DNA of 64,000 bases from Ferrovibrio sp. (lineage in GTDB: Bacteria; Pseudomonadota; Alphaproteobacteria; Ferrovibrionales; Ferrovibrionaceae). The position numbers were made by a program, and so were the translations under genes. The notes under the pieces are model-generated. The model searched no databases and was not told the DNA's origin. It worked only from the letters and a program-made list of their open reading frames with translations. Below, piece by piece: positions 45,692-54,060 of the stretch (its first letter is position 1; every line of letters starts with the position of its first letter). The stretch spans positions 1 through 64,000 of the forward strand of contig NZ_JAOZVR010000117.1 of assembly GCF_025869515.1 (NCBI RefSeq). Direction: 5' to 3'.

Positions 45692-46950
45692 GCCGCGGCC
45701 AGCATCGCCTCGACGCCGGTGCGCAGGGTCGGATGCAGCACCGGTGCATAGAAGGGCGAATGATTGACCGGCAGGATGGTCGGATCGTCACCGGTCTGCG
45801 CCTTCGCATACAAATCCGGATCGCTGCCGCCGATCACCCAGAAGACCGATGGCACATTCCAGGCGGTGCCGAACAGGCCGAAATCCTCGCTGCCCGAGGC
45901 CGGCTCGACCGTCATCACGCGCTCAGGTCCGAAATAAGCCGACATGCCTTCGACAGTGCGCGCCGTGGCCGCTTCGTCGTTGATGGTGAGCGGGAACTGG
46001 CTGATCACCGAATATTCCGGCGGCTTCGGCGCTCCGGAGGCCTGCGCCTCGGCGTCGATAATGCGCTTGACCGAAGCCAGCACGCGGCTGCGCACGTTTT
46101 CCTTGAAGGTGCGTATGTTCAGTCGCAGCAGCGCCTCATCAGGAATGACATTTTCATTGAATCCGGACTGCAGCGTGCCGACGGTGACAACCGCGCTGTC
46201 GGCCATTGCCACCTCGCGCGACACGACGGTCTGCAGCCGCATCACCGTGGAGGCCGCCATCACCACGGGATCGATGCTGTTCTGCGGCTTGGAGCCATGC
46301 GCGCCACGGCCGAACAGCTTCACTTCCCAGCTGTCGGCCGCCGACATGGCGACGCCGGCCTTGTAGCCGATGCGGCCGGCCGGCAGCGGGATCACGTGCT
46401 GGCCGAGCGAGACCGTCGGCTTGGGGAAACGTTTCACCATGCCGTCTGCCAGCATGGCACGGGCGCCGGCGCCGATTTCCTCGGCCGGTTGGAACACCGC
46501 CATCACGGTGCCCGTCCAGGTGTCGCGTGCTTCCGACAGCAGGCGGCCGACGGCCATCAGCCAGGTGACATGGAAATCGTGGCCGCAGGCATGCATGATC
46601 GAGACTGCCTGCCCGAAACGATCGACGCCGGTCTGCGTGCTGGCATAGTCGAGGCCGGTTTTCTCCTTGACCGGCAGCCCATCCATATCGGCGCGCAGCA
46701 GGATCACTGGCCCGTCGCCGTTCTTCAGAATGGCCACCACGCCGGTGGTGCCGACTTTTTCATGCACCTCGAAGCCATACTGCTTCATCCAGGCTGCGGC
46801 GATACCGGCCGTGCGCACCTCCTGCATCGAGAGTTCCGGGTGCCGGTGCAGATCGAGATAGATTTTTTCCAGCTCGGGCAGCATGGCGTCGATCTTGCTG
46901 AAGATCGCGGCCTTGTCAGGGGAAAGCGTACGATGACGGGGTGCGTGCAT
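45673..46950 (-). CDS. M20 family metal-dependent amidohydrolase
   Basis: The product, 425 residues from the ATG at 46950, belongs to the hippurate hydrolase/IAA-amino-acid hydrolase-like M20D group. It has YLDLHRHPELSMQEVRT near the N-terminus, LLRADMDGLPVKEKTGLDYAST, MHACGHDFHVTWLMAV and VFQPAEEIGAGARAML with the expected His, Asp and Glu metal ligands, then the dimerisation insert. It probably removes acyl or amino-acyl groups from an amide. A TTG at 46965 would add five residues but has no advantage. The substrate is unknown. Confidence 0.92.
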   Translation of the reverse strand: MHAPRHRTLSPDKAAIFSKIDAMLPELEKIYLDLHRHPELSMQEVRTAGIAAAWMKQYGFEVHEKVGTTGVVAILKNGDGPVILLRADMDGLPVKEKTGLDYASTQTGVDRFGQAVSIMHACGHDFHVTWLMAVGRLLSEARDTWTGTVMAVFQPAEEIGAGARAMLADGMVKRFPKPTVSLGQHVIPLPAGRIGYKAGVAMSAADSWEVKLFGRGAHGSKPQNSIDPVVMAASTVMRLQTVVSREVAMADSAVVTVGTLQSGFNENVIPDEALLRLNIRTFKENVRSRVLASVKRIIDAEAQASGAPKPPEYSVISQFPLTINDEAATARTVEGMSAYFGPERVMTVEPASGSEDFGLFGTAWNVPSVFWVIGGSDPDLYAKAQTGDDPTILPVNHSPFYAPVLHPTLRTGVEAMLAAAYSWLD

Positions 46951-46977
46951 GATGATGTCTTTCAATAGTCCGGTGGA

Positions 46978-47256
46978 TCAGGCGTAAGTCTGGAATTGCG
47001 GCGCAGTGCCGGCGCGCAGGCGCGGCAGGCCGCATCGCGGTGCTTCCGGGTCGGCTTCGATCTCGCCGAGCAGCACGAGGATTTCCTGGCCGATGCGCAC
47101 GGCATCCTGTGGCGGCAAGGCTTCCGGGTTTTCTACAAGGGCGAGCAGGTCGAGAATACGCTGCTGGCGCTGGTAACGACGGCGGATCGCGGCGGCCTGA
47201 TCGTCAGGCATGCCGATCAGCTCCACATCCGGCGGCAATTCGCAGCGGTCGCACAT
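46978..47256 (-). CDS. Hypothetical protein with an N-terminal CxxC
   Basis: The product, 92 residues from the ATG at 47256, begins MCDRCELPPDVELIGMPDDQAAAIRRRYQRQQRILDLL. It has one CxxC and one further Cys (PRCGLPRL), and it is largely helical with no signal peptide. It precedes the amidohydrolase by 27 bases on the same strand, so they may be co-transcribed. I do not recognise a family. The open frame continues upstream to 47337 but overlaps the MFS gene and lacks the CxxC at its start. Confidence 0.6.
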   Translation of the reverse strand: MCDRCELPPDVELIGMPDDQAAAIRRRYQRQQRILDLLALVENPEALPPQDAVRIGQEILVLLGEIEADPEAPRCGLPRLRAGTAPQFQTYA

Positions 47257-47287
47257 ACACGAATTAGACCGGATACGCCCAAAAGCG

Positions 47288-48505
47288 TCAACGTGATTGC
47301 AGAGATCGACCAGTACGAACCAATGCCAGCGGACCAATCAACGCGCCCAGCCCCATGACGGCGAGGCCGATGCCCCAGGTCAGGACGCTCTGGCCGTCGG
47401 CCAGATATTGCGCCGCATCCAGGGCGAAGCCGACAAACAGCGGCCCGAGCACCGAAATGCCGAAGCCGAGCGAGGAATGCAGCGCCATTGTCGAGGCACG
47501 ATGTTCGGGCTCGGCAGCCGCCATCATACCTGAGGTGAGCGAGCCGGAATCGCCGCAGATAAACACGAAATAAATCGCACTGAACAGCAGCACCGCCCAG
47601 ACCGGCAGCCAGGCGGTGAAGCCGAAGGCGAGTCCCATCACGGCGGAAATGGTCATGATTCCGACCAGCGCGCGACGACGGCCGATTTTCAAGGCCAGTT
47701 CGTTGCCGAGCAGGCTGGCCGGCAGGCCGATCAGCGTGACCAGAGCGGCCAGCACGGTGGCGCTGGGCAGCGCAGCGGCCACCGCCGGGTCGCGGGCCAG
47801 CACGAAAACCAGGAAGGCGGTAATCCAGGCGCGCATGGCGGTAAGCTCAAAACCATGCGCGGCATAGCCGATGATGTAGCCCATGGCATCGCGGTTGCGC
47901 AGCACCGGGCGCAGTGCGAAACCACCGGCGGCCTTGTCCCGCACCGGCGGCGCATGCGGCGCCAGCAGCCACCAGGCCAGCAGACCGGCGATCAGGCTGA
48001 GCCCGCCCACCACGGCAAAACTCCAGCGCCAGCCGAAGGATTCGGCTACAAGGCCGGTGACCGTAAAGCTCGCCGCCACAGCAATGGAATAGCTAGCGGT
48101 ATAGAAGGTGACGGCGCGGCTCTGCTCGCCGCCCTGCAGCCGGTCAGTCAGCGCCCGTAGCCCGGGCATGTAGATGGCGGCCTGACCGATGCCGCCGATG
48201 GCGCGCAGTAAAAAACCCGACCAGAAACCGTCGGCAAACAGCGCGAAGGCCACCGTGCTGAGTCCGGTGACCACGGCGCCGCCGGCGAAAATCAGCCTGG
48301 CATCGAAACGGTCGGTCAGCATCACCGCATGGGTGACCACCAGCATGTAGCCGAGATAGTAGACACCCGCGATCCAGCCGGCCTCGGTATTGCTCAGGCC
48401 CCAGGCGGCGATGAAATCCGGCATCAGGGCGGGAAAGCTGGCAATTGGCAGAATGGCCAGGACCTCGAGGGCCGCCAGCATGAAAATCAGGTTACGGGAG
48501 GACAT
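47288..48505 (-). CDS. MFS transporter
   Basis: The 405-residue inner-membrane protein has about 12 predicted helices. The MFS loop motif is present as YLGYMLVVTHAVMLTDRFDARLIF between helices 2 and 3, preceded by WGLSNTEAGWIAGVYYLGY, which is common in transporters of organic acids and drugs. Substrate and direction are unknown. It reads away from the exported hydrolase gene across 143 bases and is followed by the small CxxC protein and the amidohydrolase. Confidence 0.9.
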   Translation of the reverse strand: MSSRNLIFMLAALEVLAILPIASFPALMPDFIAAWGLSNTEAGWIAGVYYLGYMLVVTHAVMLTDRFDARLIFAGGAVVTGLSTVAFALFADGFWSGFLLRAIGGIGQAAIYMPGLRALTDRLQGGEQSRAVTFYTASYSIAVAASFTVTGLVAESFGWRWSFAVVGGLSLIAGLLAWWLLAPHAPPVRDKAAGGFALRPVLRNRDAMGYIIGYAAHGFELTAMRAWITAFLVFVLARDPAVAAALPSATVLAALVTLIGLPASLLGNELALKIGRRRALVGIMTISAVMGLAFGFTAWLPVWAVLLFSAIYFVFICGDSGSLTSGMMAAAEPEHRASTMALHSSLGFGISVLGPLFVGFALDAAQYLADGQSVLTWGIGLAVMGLGALIGPLALVRTGRSLQSR

Positions 48506-48648
48506 GAACCGGGCTAGTGTTTGTGAAGATCGGGAGGATCACGCAGTATTCACCGATCTGGCGCCCGCTGCCAGAGTATCGTCACATTGTCAGGCGATAA
48601 GTCTGCAGAGTTGTCCAGCCAAACTGGCCTTCAGAACCAGGAACCGTC

Positions 48649-50043
48649 ATGTCCCAGAATTCCCGCTTCCGCCCGTCCCGCCGCAATTTCCTGGCCGGCA
48701 CCGCCGCCCTGGGCTTGACTCCCCTGCTCGCCTGCACGCCGCGGCCGCAGGACGCCGCCGTGGCCATCCCGCAGTTCGACACCTATCCGCCAGTGATCTT
48801 CGTGCATGGCAACGGCGATACGGCGGCCCTGTGGCATACCAGTATCTGGCGCTGGGAAAGCGCCGGCTTCCCCGACCGCCGGCTGTTCGCCATCGATTTC
48901 CCCTACCCGCTGGCCCGCAGCAATGATGCGGAATACCAGGCCGGCCGCTCCTCGACGCAGGACCAGCTCGACCAGCTGTCTGAAGCCGTGCAGGCCGCCT
49001 TGCGCCAGACCGGCGCCGGCCGCGTCGCCCTGGTCGGCTCCTCGCGTGGCGGCAATGCTATTCGCAACTACCTGAAGAACGGCCCCGGTCCCGCCTATGT
49101 CAGCCATGCCGTGCTGTGCGGTACGCCCAATCATGGCGTAATCGTCTCGAACGACAAACTGGTCGGCAGCGAGTTCAACGGGGCCAGCCCGTTCCTGCGC
49201 CGGCTCAACGAAGGGCTGGAGACCGTGCCGGGCGTGCAGTGGATGACGCTCCGCAGCGACGCGCTGGACAAATTCGCCCAACCCGATGGTGCCGGCATCG
49301 GCATGCCCGGTACGCCCACCGGTGTGACGGCCGAAGGCCCGGCCCTCACCGGCGCCAGGAATATCGTGCTGCCGGGCCTCGATCACCGCGAAGTGGCGTT
49401 CCACGAAAAGGCCTTTGCCGCGACCTGGGAGTTCATCATCGGCCGACCGCCGGCCACGACCCAGATTCTGCCAGAAACCGATCCGGTGCTGAACGGGAAG
49501 GTCAATGGCATGGCGCGTGGCGTACCGACCAACCTGCCGGTCGAGGGCGCCATGGTGGAGATTTACGAGACCAATGCCCAGACCGGTGCCCGCCTGCGCA
49601 GCGAACCGATGCATCGCAAGGTGACCGGCGCCGATGGCTACTGGGGTCCGTTCAAGGCGAGCCCAACCGCCACCTACGAATTCGTGCTGACGATTCCGCG
49701 CCAGACCACCACGCATATCTACCGTTCGCCCTTTCCGCGGTCATCAGCGCATATCCATCTACGCCAGGCCGTGGTGGCCGACCGCGACCGCCGGGCCGGG
49801 GCGATTGTGATCCTGAGCCGGCCGCGCGGCTATTTCGGCCAGGACCGAGACATCGTTACCTTCGACGGCCAGCCGGCGCCCGGCATTCCCGCCGGCGTGC
49901 CGACCGTGGCGACCTCGACGCTGGCTCTGCCGCGCGGCACGGCCCAGCGCACCGTCATCTGCCGCTGCAACGACGAGACCATCGCGGCGCAGAGCTGGGA
50001 TGCCAGCGACGACCGCGCGGTGATCGCGGAGATGCACTACTAG
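48649..50043 (+). CDS. Exported alpha/beta hydrolase with a C-terminal extra domain
   Basis: The 464-residue product has a twin-arginine signal ending in a lipobox-like LLAC (RPSRRNFLAGTAALGLTPLLAC), so it may be a Tat-exported lipoprotein. The hydrolase domain (about 40-270) has VIFVHGNGDTAALW and the nucleophile elbow LVGSSRGGNAI. A second part (about 285-464) starts NGMARGVPTNLPVEGAMVEIYE, which looks like a beta-sandwich carbohydrate- or peptide-binding fold, then a Pro/Gly-rich tail. Lipase/esterase activity is likely; the substrate is unknown. Its stop shares CTAG with the convergent transporter. Confidence 0.82.
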   Translation: MSQNSRFRPSRRNFLAGTAALGLTPLLACTPRPQDAAVAIPQFDTYPPVIFVHGNGDTAALWHTSIWRWESAGFPDRRLFAIDFPYPLARSNDAEYQAGRSSTQDQLDQLSEAVQAALRQTGAGRVALVGSSRGGNAIRNYLKNGPGPAYVSHAVLCGTPNHGVIVSNDKLVGSEFNGASPFLRRLNEGLETVPGVQWMTLRSDALDKFAQPDGAGIGMPGTPTGVTAEGPALTGARNIVLPGLDHREVAFHEKAFAATWEFIIGRPPATTQILPETDPVLNGKVNGMARGVPTNLPVEGAMVEIYETNAQTGARLRSEPMHRKVTGADGYWGPFKASPTATYEFVLTIPRQTTTHIYRSPFPRSSAHIHLRQAVVADRDRRAGAIVILSRPRGYFGQDRDIVTFDGQPAPGIPAGVPTVATSTLALPRGTAQRTVICRCNDETIAAQSWDASDDRAVIAEMHY

Positions 50044-50945
50044 GTCGATCTGCCCCGGTGCATCAGCAGCAGACCGCCGGCGACGATCAGCGCCGTGCCG
50101 AGCCAGGCCATCAGGCCGGGCAGCGTGCCGAACACGGTCCAGCCGATCAGGGCGGCAAATGCCACAGAGCTGTAGGTGAACGGCGCCAGCCAGGCCGCAT
50201 CGGCCAGGCGATAGGCACGCACGTTGCACATCTGGCCGAGGATCGCCATCGGGCCGATCAGGCAAAGCGCGGCCAGCGTCAGCGGCTCGACCGGCACCCA
50301 GAGGAACAGCATCGCGCAACCAAGTATCAATGACGCAAAGCCGTTCACATGGAGCAGCATGGACAGCATGCTTTCATGCCGCGACAGCACCTTGATCAGG
50401 ATCACCTCGCAGGCGGTGAGGAAGGCGCCGGCCAGCATGGCAAGCGGCGCCCAGGCATTGTTGAGCGGATCGGGATCGACCGTAACGGCAGCCCCGGTAT
50501 TGCCACGCACGATCACCAGCGCACCGAGTACGCAGAGCGCGGCGGCCACACCCTGCATCAGCACGATGCGTTCGCGCAGCAGCAGCACTGCCAGTGCCAT
50601 GGTGAAAACACCCTGCAGCAACGCCAGCGCCGAGGCATCGGCCAGCGGCATATGGGTGGCACCCCAGATCGAGCAGGCGCCGCCGCCGACGCCGCAGAGC
50701 GCGCGCAGCAGATGCAGATGACGCCGCCCGCCGGCCAGCAGGGTGTTCAGCGACTGGCGCCGCGCCGCCGCGATGCCGGCAACCGTGGCAAAGCCGCTGA
50801 CATAGCGGATGAAAACGATCTGGATCGCCGGCACAAGGCCACCGGTCAGCTTGCCCGACGCGTAAAGCAGCGAGAAGGCGAAAGCGGCGCCCAGCACCCA
50901 GAGGGCGGCGACAGCTTTCGATTCGAGACGCGAGATCATCGGCAT
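50040..50945 (-). CDS. DMT-family (EamA) transporter
   Basis: The 301-residue inner-membrane protein has ten predicted helices in two EamA halves. The first has ALWVLGAAFAFSLLYASGKL, VFIRYVSG and LLQGVFTMALAVLLLRERI, and the second has VILIKVLSRHESMLSMLL and YSSVAFAALIGWTVFGTLPGL. Members export diverse metabolites. The substrate is unknown. Its stop shares CTAG with the hydrolase gene, and a terminator for lpd lies just upstream of it. Confidence 0.9.
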   Translation of the reverse strand: MPMISRLESKAVAALWVLGAAFAFSLLYASGKLTGGLVPAIQIVFIRYVSGFATVAGIAAARRQSLNTLLAGGRRHLHLLRALCGVGGGACSIWGATHMPLADASALALLQGVFTMALAVLLLRERIVLMQGVAAALCVLGALVIVRGNTGAAVTVDPDPLNNAWAPLAMLAGAFLTACEVILIKVLSRHESMLSMLLHVNGFASLILGCAMLFLWVPVEPLTLAALCLIGPMAILGQMCNVRAYRLADAAWLAPFTYSSVAFAALIGWTVFGTLPGLMAWLGTALIVAGGLLLMHRGRST

Positions 50946-50957
50946 ATCATGAACGAA

Positions 50958-50993
50958 AAGGGCGCCCCCGGAATTACCCCCTGGGCCGCCCTT
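50958..50993 (-). terminator. Rho-independent terminator after lpd
   Basis: On the minus strand, AAGGGCGGCCCAGGGGG pairs imperfectly with CCGGGGGCGCCCTT around a GTAATT loop, then TTTTCG follows. It lies about 22 bases past the lpd stop and before the DMT transporter's start. It probably ends the suc-lpd operon. Confidence 0.75.
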
Positions 50994-51014
50994 GTCCCGC
51001 CGTCAAAGCGGCAA

Positions 51015-52418
51015 TCAGATCGTGATCGTGTGGCCATCCACGGCCAGCGCGGCTTCCTTCACCGCCTCGGTCAGCGCCGGATGGGCATGCACGGTGCGAT
51101 AGATGTCTTCCGCCGAAGCGCCAAACTCGATCGCCATCACCAGTTCCTGGATCAGATGGCCGGCATCGGCACCGATGATATGGGCACCCACGACCTTCCT
51201 GGTTTTCTCGTCTTCGAGAATCTTCACGAAACCATCAGTCATGGTCATGGCGCGCGCGCGCGCATTGGCGCTGAAGGGGAACTTGCCGGTCTTGTAGGCA
51301 ATGCCCACGGCCTTCAGTTCCTCCTCGGTCTTGCCCACACTGGCCACTTCCGGCCAAGTGTAGACCACGCCCGGAATGGCGTCGTAGTTGATATGCGGCT
51401 TCTGGCCGGCCAGCATCTCGGCCAGCACCATGCCCTCTTCATCGGCCTTATGCGCCAGCATCGGGCCGACGATGGCGTCACCGATGGCATAAACGCCCGA
51501 CGCCGTGGTGTTGAAATGGCCATCGGTCTTCACCCGGCCGCGCTCGTCCAGTTGCACGCCGGCGGCTTCCAGGCCAAGGCCGGTCGTGTAGGGCCGGCGA
51601 CCAATGGAAACCAGCACGATATCGGCTGTCATCTCTTCAGCCGCGCCACCGGCAGCCGGTTCCATGGTCAGCGTCACGCCGCCCTTGGCAGCCTTGGCCG
51701 CGCTAACCTTGGTACTGAGCTTGAACTTCATGCCCTGCTTGCCCAGGATGCGCTGCATCTGCTTCGACACTTCGCCGTCATTGGTCGGCAGAATGCGGTC
51801 GAGGAATTCCACCACGGTGACTTCGGCGCCAAGACGCATCCAGACCGAACCGAGCTCCAGGCCGATCACACCGCCGCCAATCACCACCAGATTCTTCGGC
51901 ACGGCCGGAAGTTTCAGCGCACCGGTGGAGGACACCACCTGCTTCTCGTCGATCTCGATGCCCCGGAGCGGTGTCACTTCCGAACCGGTGGCGATCACAA
52001 TGTGCTTGGCCGAATAGGTGCCCTTGCTCTCACCGGTCACTTCCACCTTGCCGCCGCCCAGCAGTTTTCCGGTGCCCTTCAGCCAGGCGATCTTGTTCTT
52101 CTTGAACAGGAATTCGATGCCCTTGTTCGAGGCGGTCACCACGCTCTGCTTCTGCGCCATCATCGCCGGCAAGTCGATGTCGATCTTGCCGACCTTGATG
52201 CCGTGCTGAGTAAAGCCGTGGGTCGCCTCATGATACAGCTCGGAGGAATGCAGCAGCGCCTTGGAGGGGATGCAGCCGACATTCGTGCAGGTGCCGCCGA
52301 GACCGGGGTCCTTTTCGACGACAGCCGTATTCATGCCGAGCTGGGCGCAGCGGATCGCCATGGTATAACCACCGGGACCAGCGCCGATGATGATGACGTC
52401 GAAAGCCTGTTCACTCAT
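51015..52418 (-). CDS. lpd: Dihydrolipoyl dehydrogenase (E3) of the 2-oxoglutarate dehydrogenase complex
   Basis: E3 reoxidises the lipoyl arms of the complex with FAD and NAD. The 467-residue product has the FAD site VIIIGAGPGGYTMAIRCAQLG, the redox disulfide C44-C49 in GGTCTNVGCIPSK, an NAD site VVIGGGVIGLELGSV near 182, and the C-terminal interface HAHPALTEAV with its catalytic His and Glu. Full length. It ends the suc operon, after a small ABM-like gene and a 15-base gap. Confidence 0.97.
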   Translation of the reverse strand: MSEQAFDVIIIGAGPGGYTMAIRCAQLGMNTAVVEKDPGLGGTCTNVGCIPSKALLHSSELYHEATHGFTQHGIKVGKIDIDLPAMMAQKQSVVTASNKGIEFLFKKNKIAWLKGTGKLLGGGKVEVTGESKGTYSAKHIVIATGSEVTPLRGIEIDEKQVVSSTGALKLPAVPKNLVVIGGGVIGLELGSVWMRLGAEVTVVEFLDRILPTNDGEVSKQMQRILGKQGMKFKLSTKVSAAKAAKGGVTLTMEPAAGGAAEEMTADIVLVSIGRRPYTTGLGLEAAGVQLDERGRVKTDGHFNTTASGVYAIGDAIVGPMLAHKADEEGMVLAEMLAGQKPHINYDAIPGVVYTWPEVASVGKTEEELKAVGIAYKTGKFPFSANARARAMTMTDGFVKILEDEKTRKVVGAHIIGADAGHLIQELVMAIEFGASAEDIYRTVHAHPALTEAVKEAALAVDGHTITI

Positions 52419-52433
52419 GCAATCCTCCGGATA

Positions 52434-52748
52434 CTAAAGCGGCAGCTGGCCATATAGGCCGCCACCGGCGAATTTCAGCTTCTTGACCTGCTGGGCACCG
52501 AGCAGCAGTCCGCTGTCGACCAGGTCGGCCAGCATGGCGCGGTAGATGGTGGAGTCCTTCACGGCCTCCACCGCCGCCGTGTCACGCCAAAATGTGATGG
52601 TGCGCCATTCCTGCTCGTCATGGGTGAAGAAACAGGCGAGGCAGCCGTCCTGGCCACGGAAGAACGGCTGCAGGCGCTGTTCGGCAAAGGCGATGAACTC
52701 CCCGATCCGTCCGGGCGTGTAACCCGTACTCCAGATACGGACGATCAT
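52434..52748 (-). CDS. Small ABM-like (antibiotic biosynthesis monooxygenase fold) protein
   Basis: The 104-residue protein begins MIVRIWSTGYTPGRIGEFIAFAEQRLQPFF and contains GCLACFFTHDEQEWRTITFWRDTAAVEA. This is the dimeric ferredoxin-like alpha-beta arrangement of ABM-domain proteins. AGGGG lies 7 bases before its ATG. It lies between sucB and lpd on the same strand, with 23-base and 15-base gaps, so it is co-transcribed with them. Its role is unknown, and I know of no fixed member of this operon like it. Confidence 0.8.
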   Translation of the reverse strand: MIVRIWSTGYTPGRIGEFIAFAEQRLQPFFRGQDGCLACFFTHDEQEWRTITFWRDTAAVEAVKDSTIYRAMLADLVDSGLLLGAQQVKKLKFAGGGLYGQLPL

Positions 52749-52771
52749 CGCCACACCCCTGTTTCTGACCC

Positions 52772-53998
52772 TTACATCTCGAACAGCAGGCGCTGCGGAT
52801 CCTCGAGGCATTCCTTGACACGCACGAGGAAGCTGACCGCCTCGCGGCCGTCGACGATGCGGTGATCGTAGGTCAGGGCGATATACATCATCGGGCGGAT
52901 CACCACCTGGCCGTTGATGGCCATCGGGCGATCCTGGATCTTGTGCATGCCCAGAATGGCCGACTGCGGGGGATTGATGATCGGAGTCGACATCAGCGAA
53001 CCGAACACACCGCCATTGGTGATGCTGAAGCTGCCACCCTGCAGCTCGTCGATGCCGAGCTTGCCATCGCGGGCACGCTTGCCCAGATCGGAGATGGTCT
53101 TTTCGATGCCGGCAAACGACATCTGGTCGGCATCGCGGATCACCGGCACGACCAGACCGGTCGGCGTGGAAACGGCACAACCGATGTTGAAATAGTTCTT
53201 GAAGACGATCTCATCGCCCTCGATCTCGGCATTAACTGCCGGGAATTCCTTCAGCGCCTGCACGCAGGCCTTGACGAAGAAGGACATGAAGCCGAGGCGC
53301 ACGCCGTGCTTCTTCTCGAAGCCATCGACATACTGCTTGCGCGCGGCCATCAGCGCCGTCATGTCCACCTCGTTGAAGGTGGTGAGCAGGGCTGCGGTAT
53401 TCTGGGCCTCCTTCAGGCGACGGGCGATCACCTGACGCAGTTTGGACATGCGCTGGCGTTCCTCGCGGTCGCCATTGGCGCGCGGGCCGGCCGGCACGGA
53501 AGGACGCGCCGCCGGAGCGGCACCACCACCGGCCAGCAGGTCCATCACATCGCCCTTGGTGACACGGCCATCCCTGCCCGAACCGGCAACCTTGGACACA
53601 TCGACATTCTTCTCGGCGGCCAGCTTGGCGGCGGCCGGCAGGGCCTGACCGGCAGCGGGCGCTGCGGCAGGTGCGGCGGCGGGCTTCGGCGCCGGAGCAG
53701 CCGCCGGCGCGGCCGCAGCAGCCGGTTTGGCGGCGGGCTTGGCACCGGCCCCAGAACCCGCTCCGGCGGCCAGCGTGGCCAGCAGATCGCCCACCTGCAC
53801 GGTGGCGCCCTCGGCGGCAAGCACTTCGCTCAGCGTGCCGGCTTCCGGCGCGTTGACCTCGACAGTCACCTTGTCGGTTTCCAACTCGACCAACAGCTGG
53901 TCGCGGGCAACGGTATCGCCGGCCTTGGCCGACCACTTGCCGACAGTGGCTTCGGAGATCGATTCCGCCAGCTGCGGAACGCGGATTTCAACTGCCAT
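52772..53998 (-). CDS. sucB: Dihydrolipoyl succinyltransferase (E2), SucB
   Basis: E2 transfers succinyl from E1 to CoA. The 408-residue product has one lipoyl domain with lipoyl-Lys K43 in ETDKVTVEV, an Ala/Pro-rich linker (about 80-115), an E3/E1-binding domain near 120-160 ([24 protein letters not shown]), and the catalytic domain ending with [13 protein letters not shown] near residue 380, which contains the His and Asp. The spacing to sucA is 62 bases. One lipoyl domain is the usual number for this E2. Confidence 0.97.
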   Translation of the reverse strand: MAVEIRVPQLAESISEATVGKWSAKAGDTVARDQLLVELETDKVTVEVNAPEAGTLSEVLAAEGATVQVGDLLATLAAGAGSGAGAKPAAKPAAAAAPAAAPAPKPAAAPAAAPAAGQALPAAAKLAAEKNVDVSKVAGSGRDGRVTKGDVMDLLAGGGAAPAARPSVPAGPRANGDREERQRMSKLRQVIARRLKEAQNTAALLTTFNEVDMTALMAARKQYVDGFEKKHGVRLGFMSFFVKACVQALKEFPAVNAEIEGDEIVFKNYFNIGCAVSTPTGLVVPVIRDADQMSFAGIEKTISDLGKRARDGKLGIDELQGGSFSITNGGVFGSLMSTPIINPPQSAILGMHKIQDRPMAINGQVVIRPMMYIALTYDHRIVDGREAVSFLVRVKECLEDPQRLLFEM

Positions 53999-54060
53999 GA
54001 TGTACTTCCCTTGTCCTGAAAAACGCCCCTCGGTTTCCCGTGCGTCTTAAACTCGTGGTG

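Noticed and set aside
50349-52457. A 702-codon open frame on the plus strand
   Set aside because: It is the antisense shadow of lpd and the DMT transporter gene and shows no family motif.
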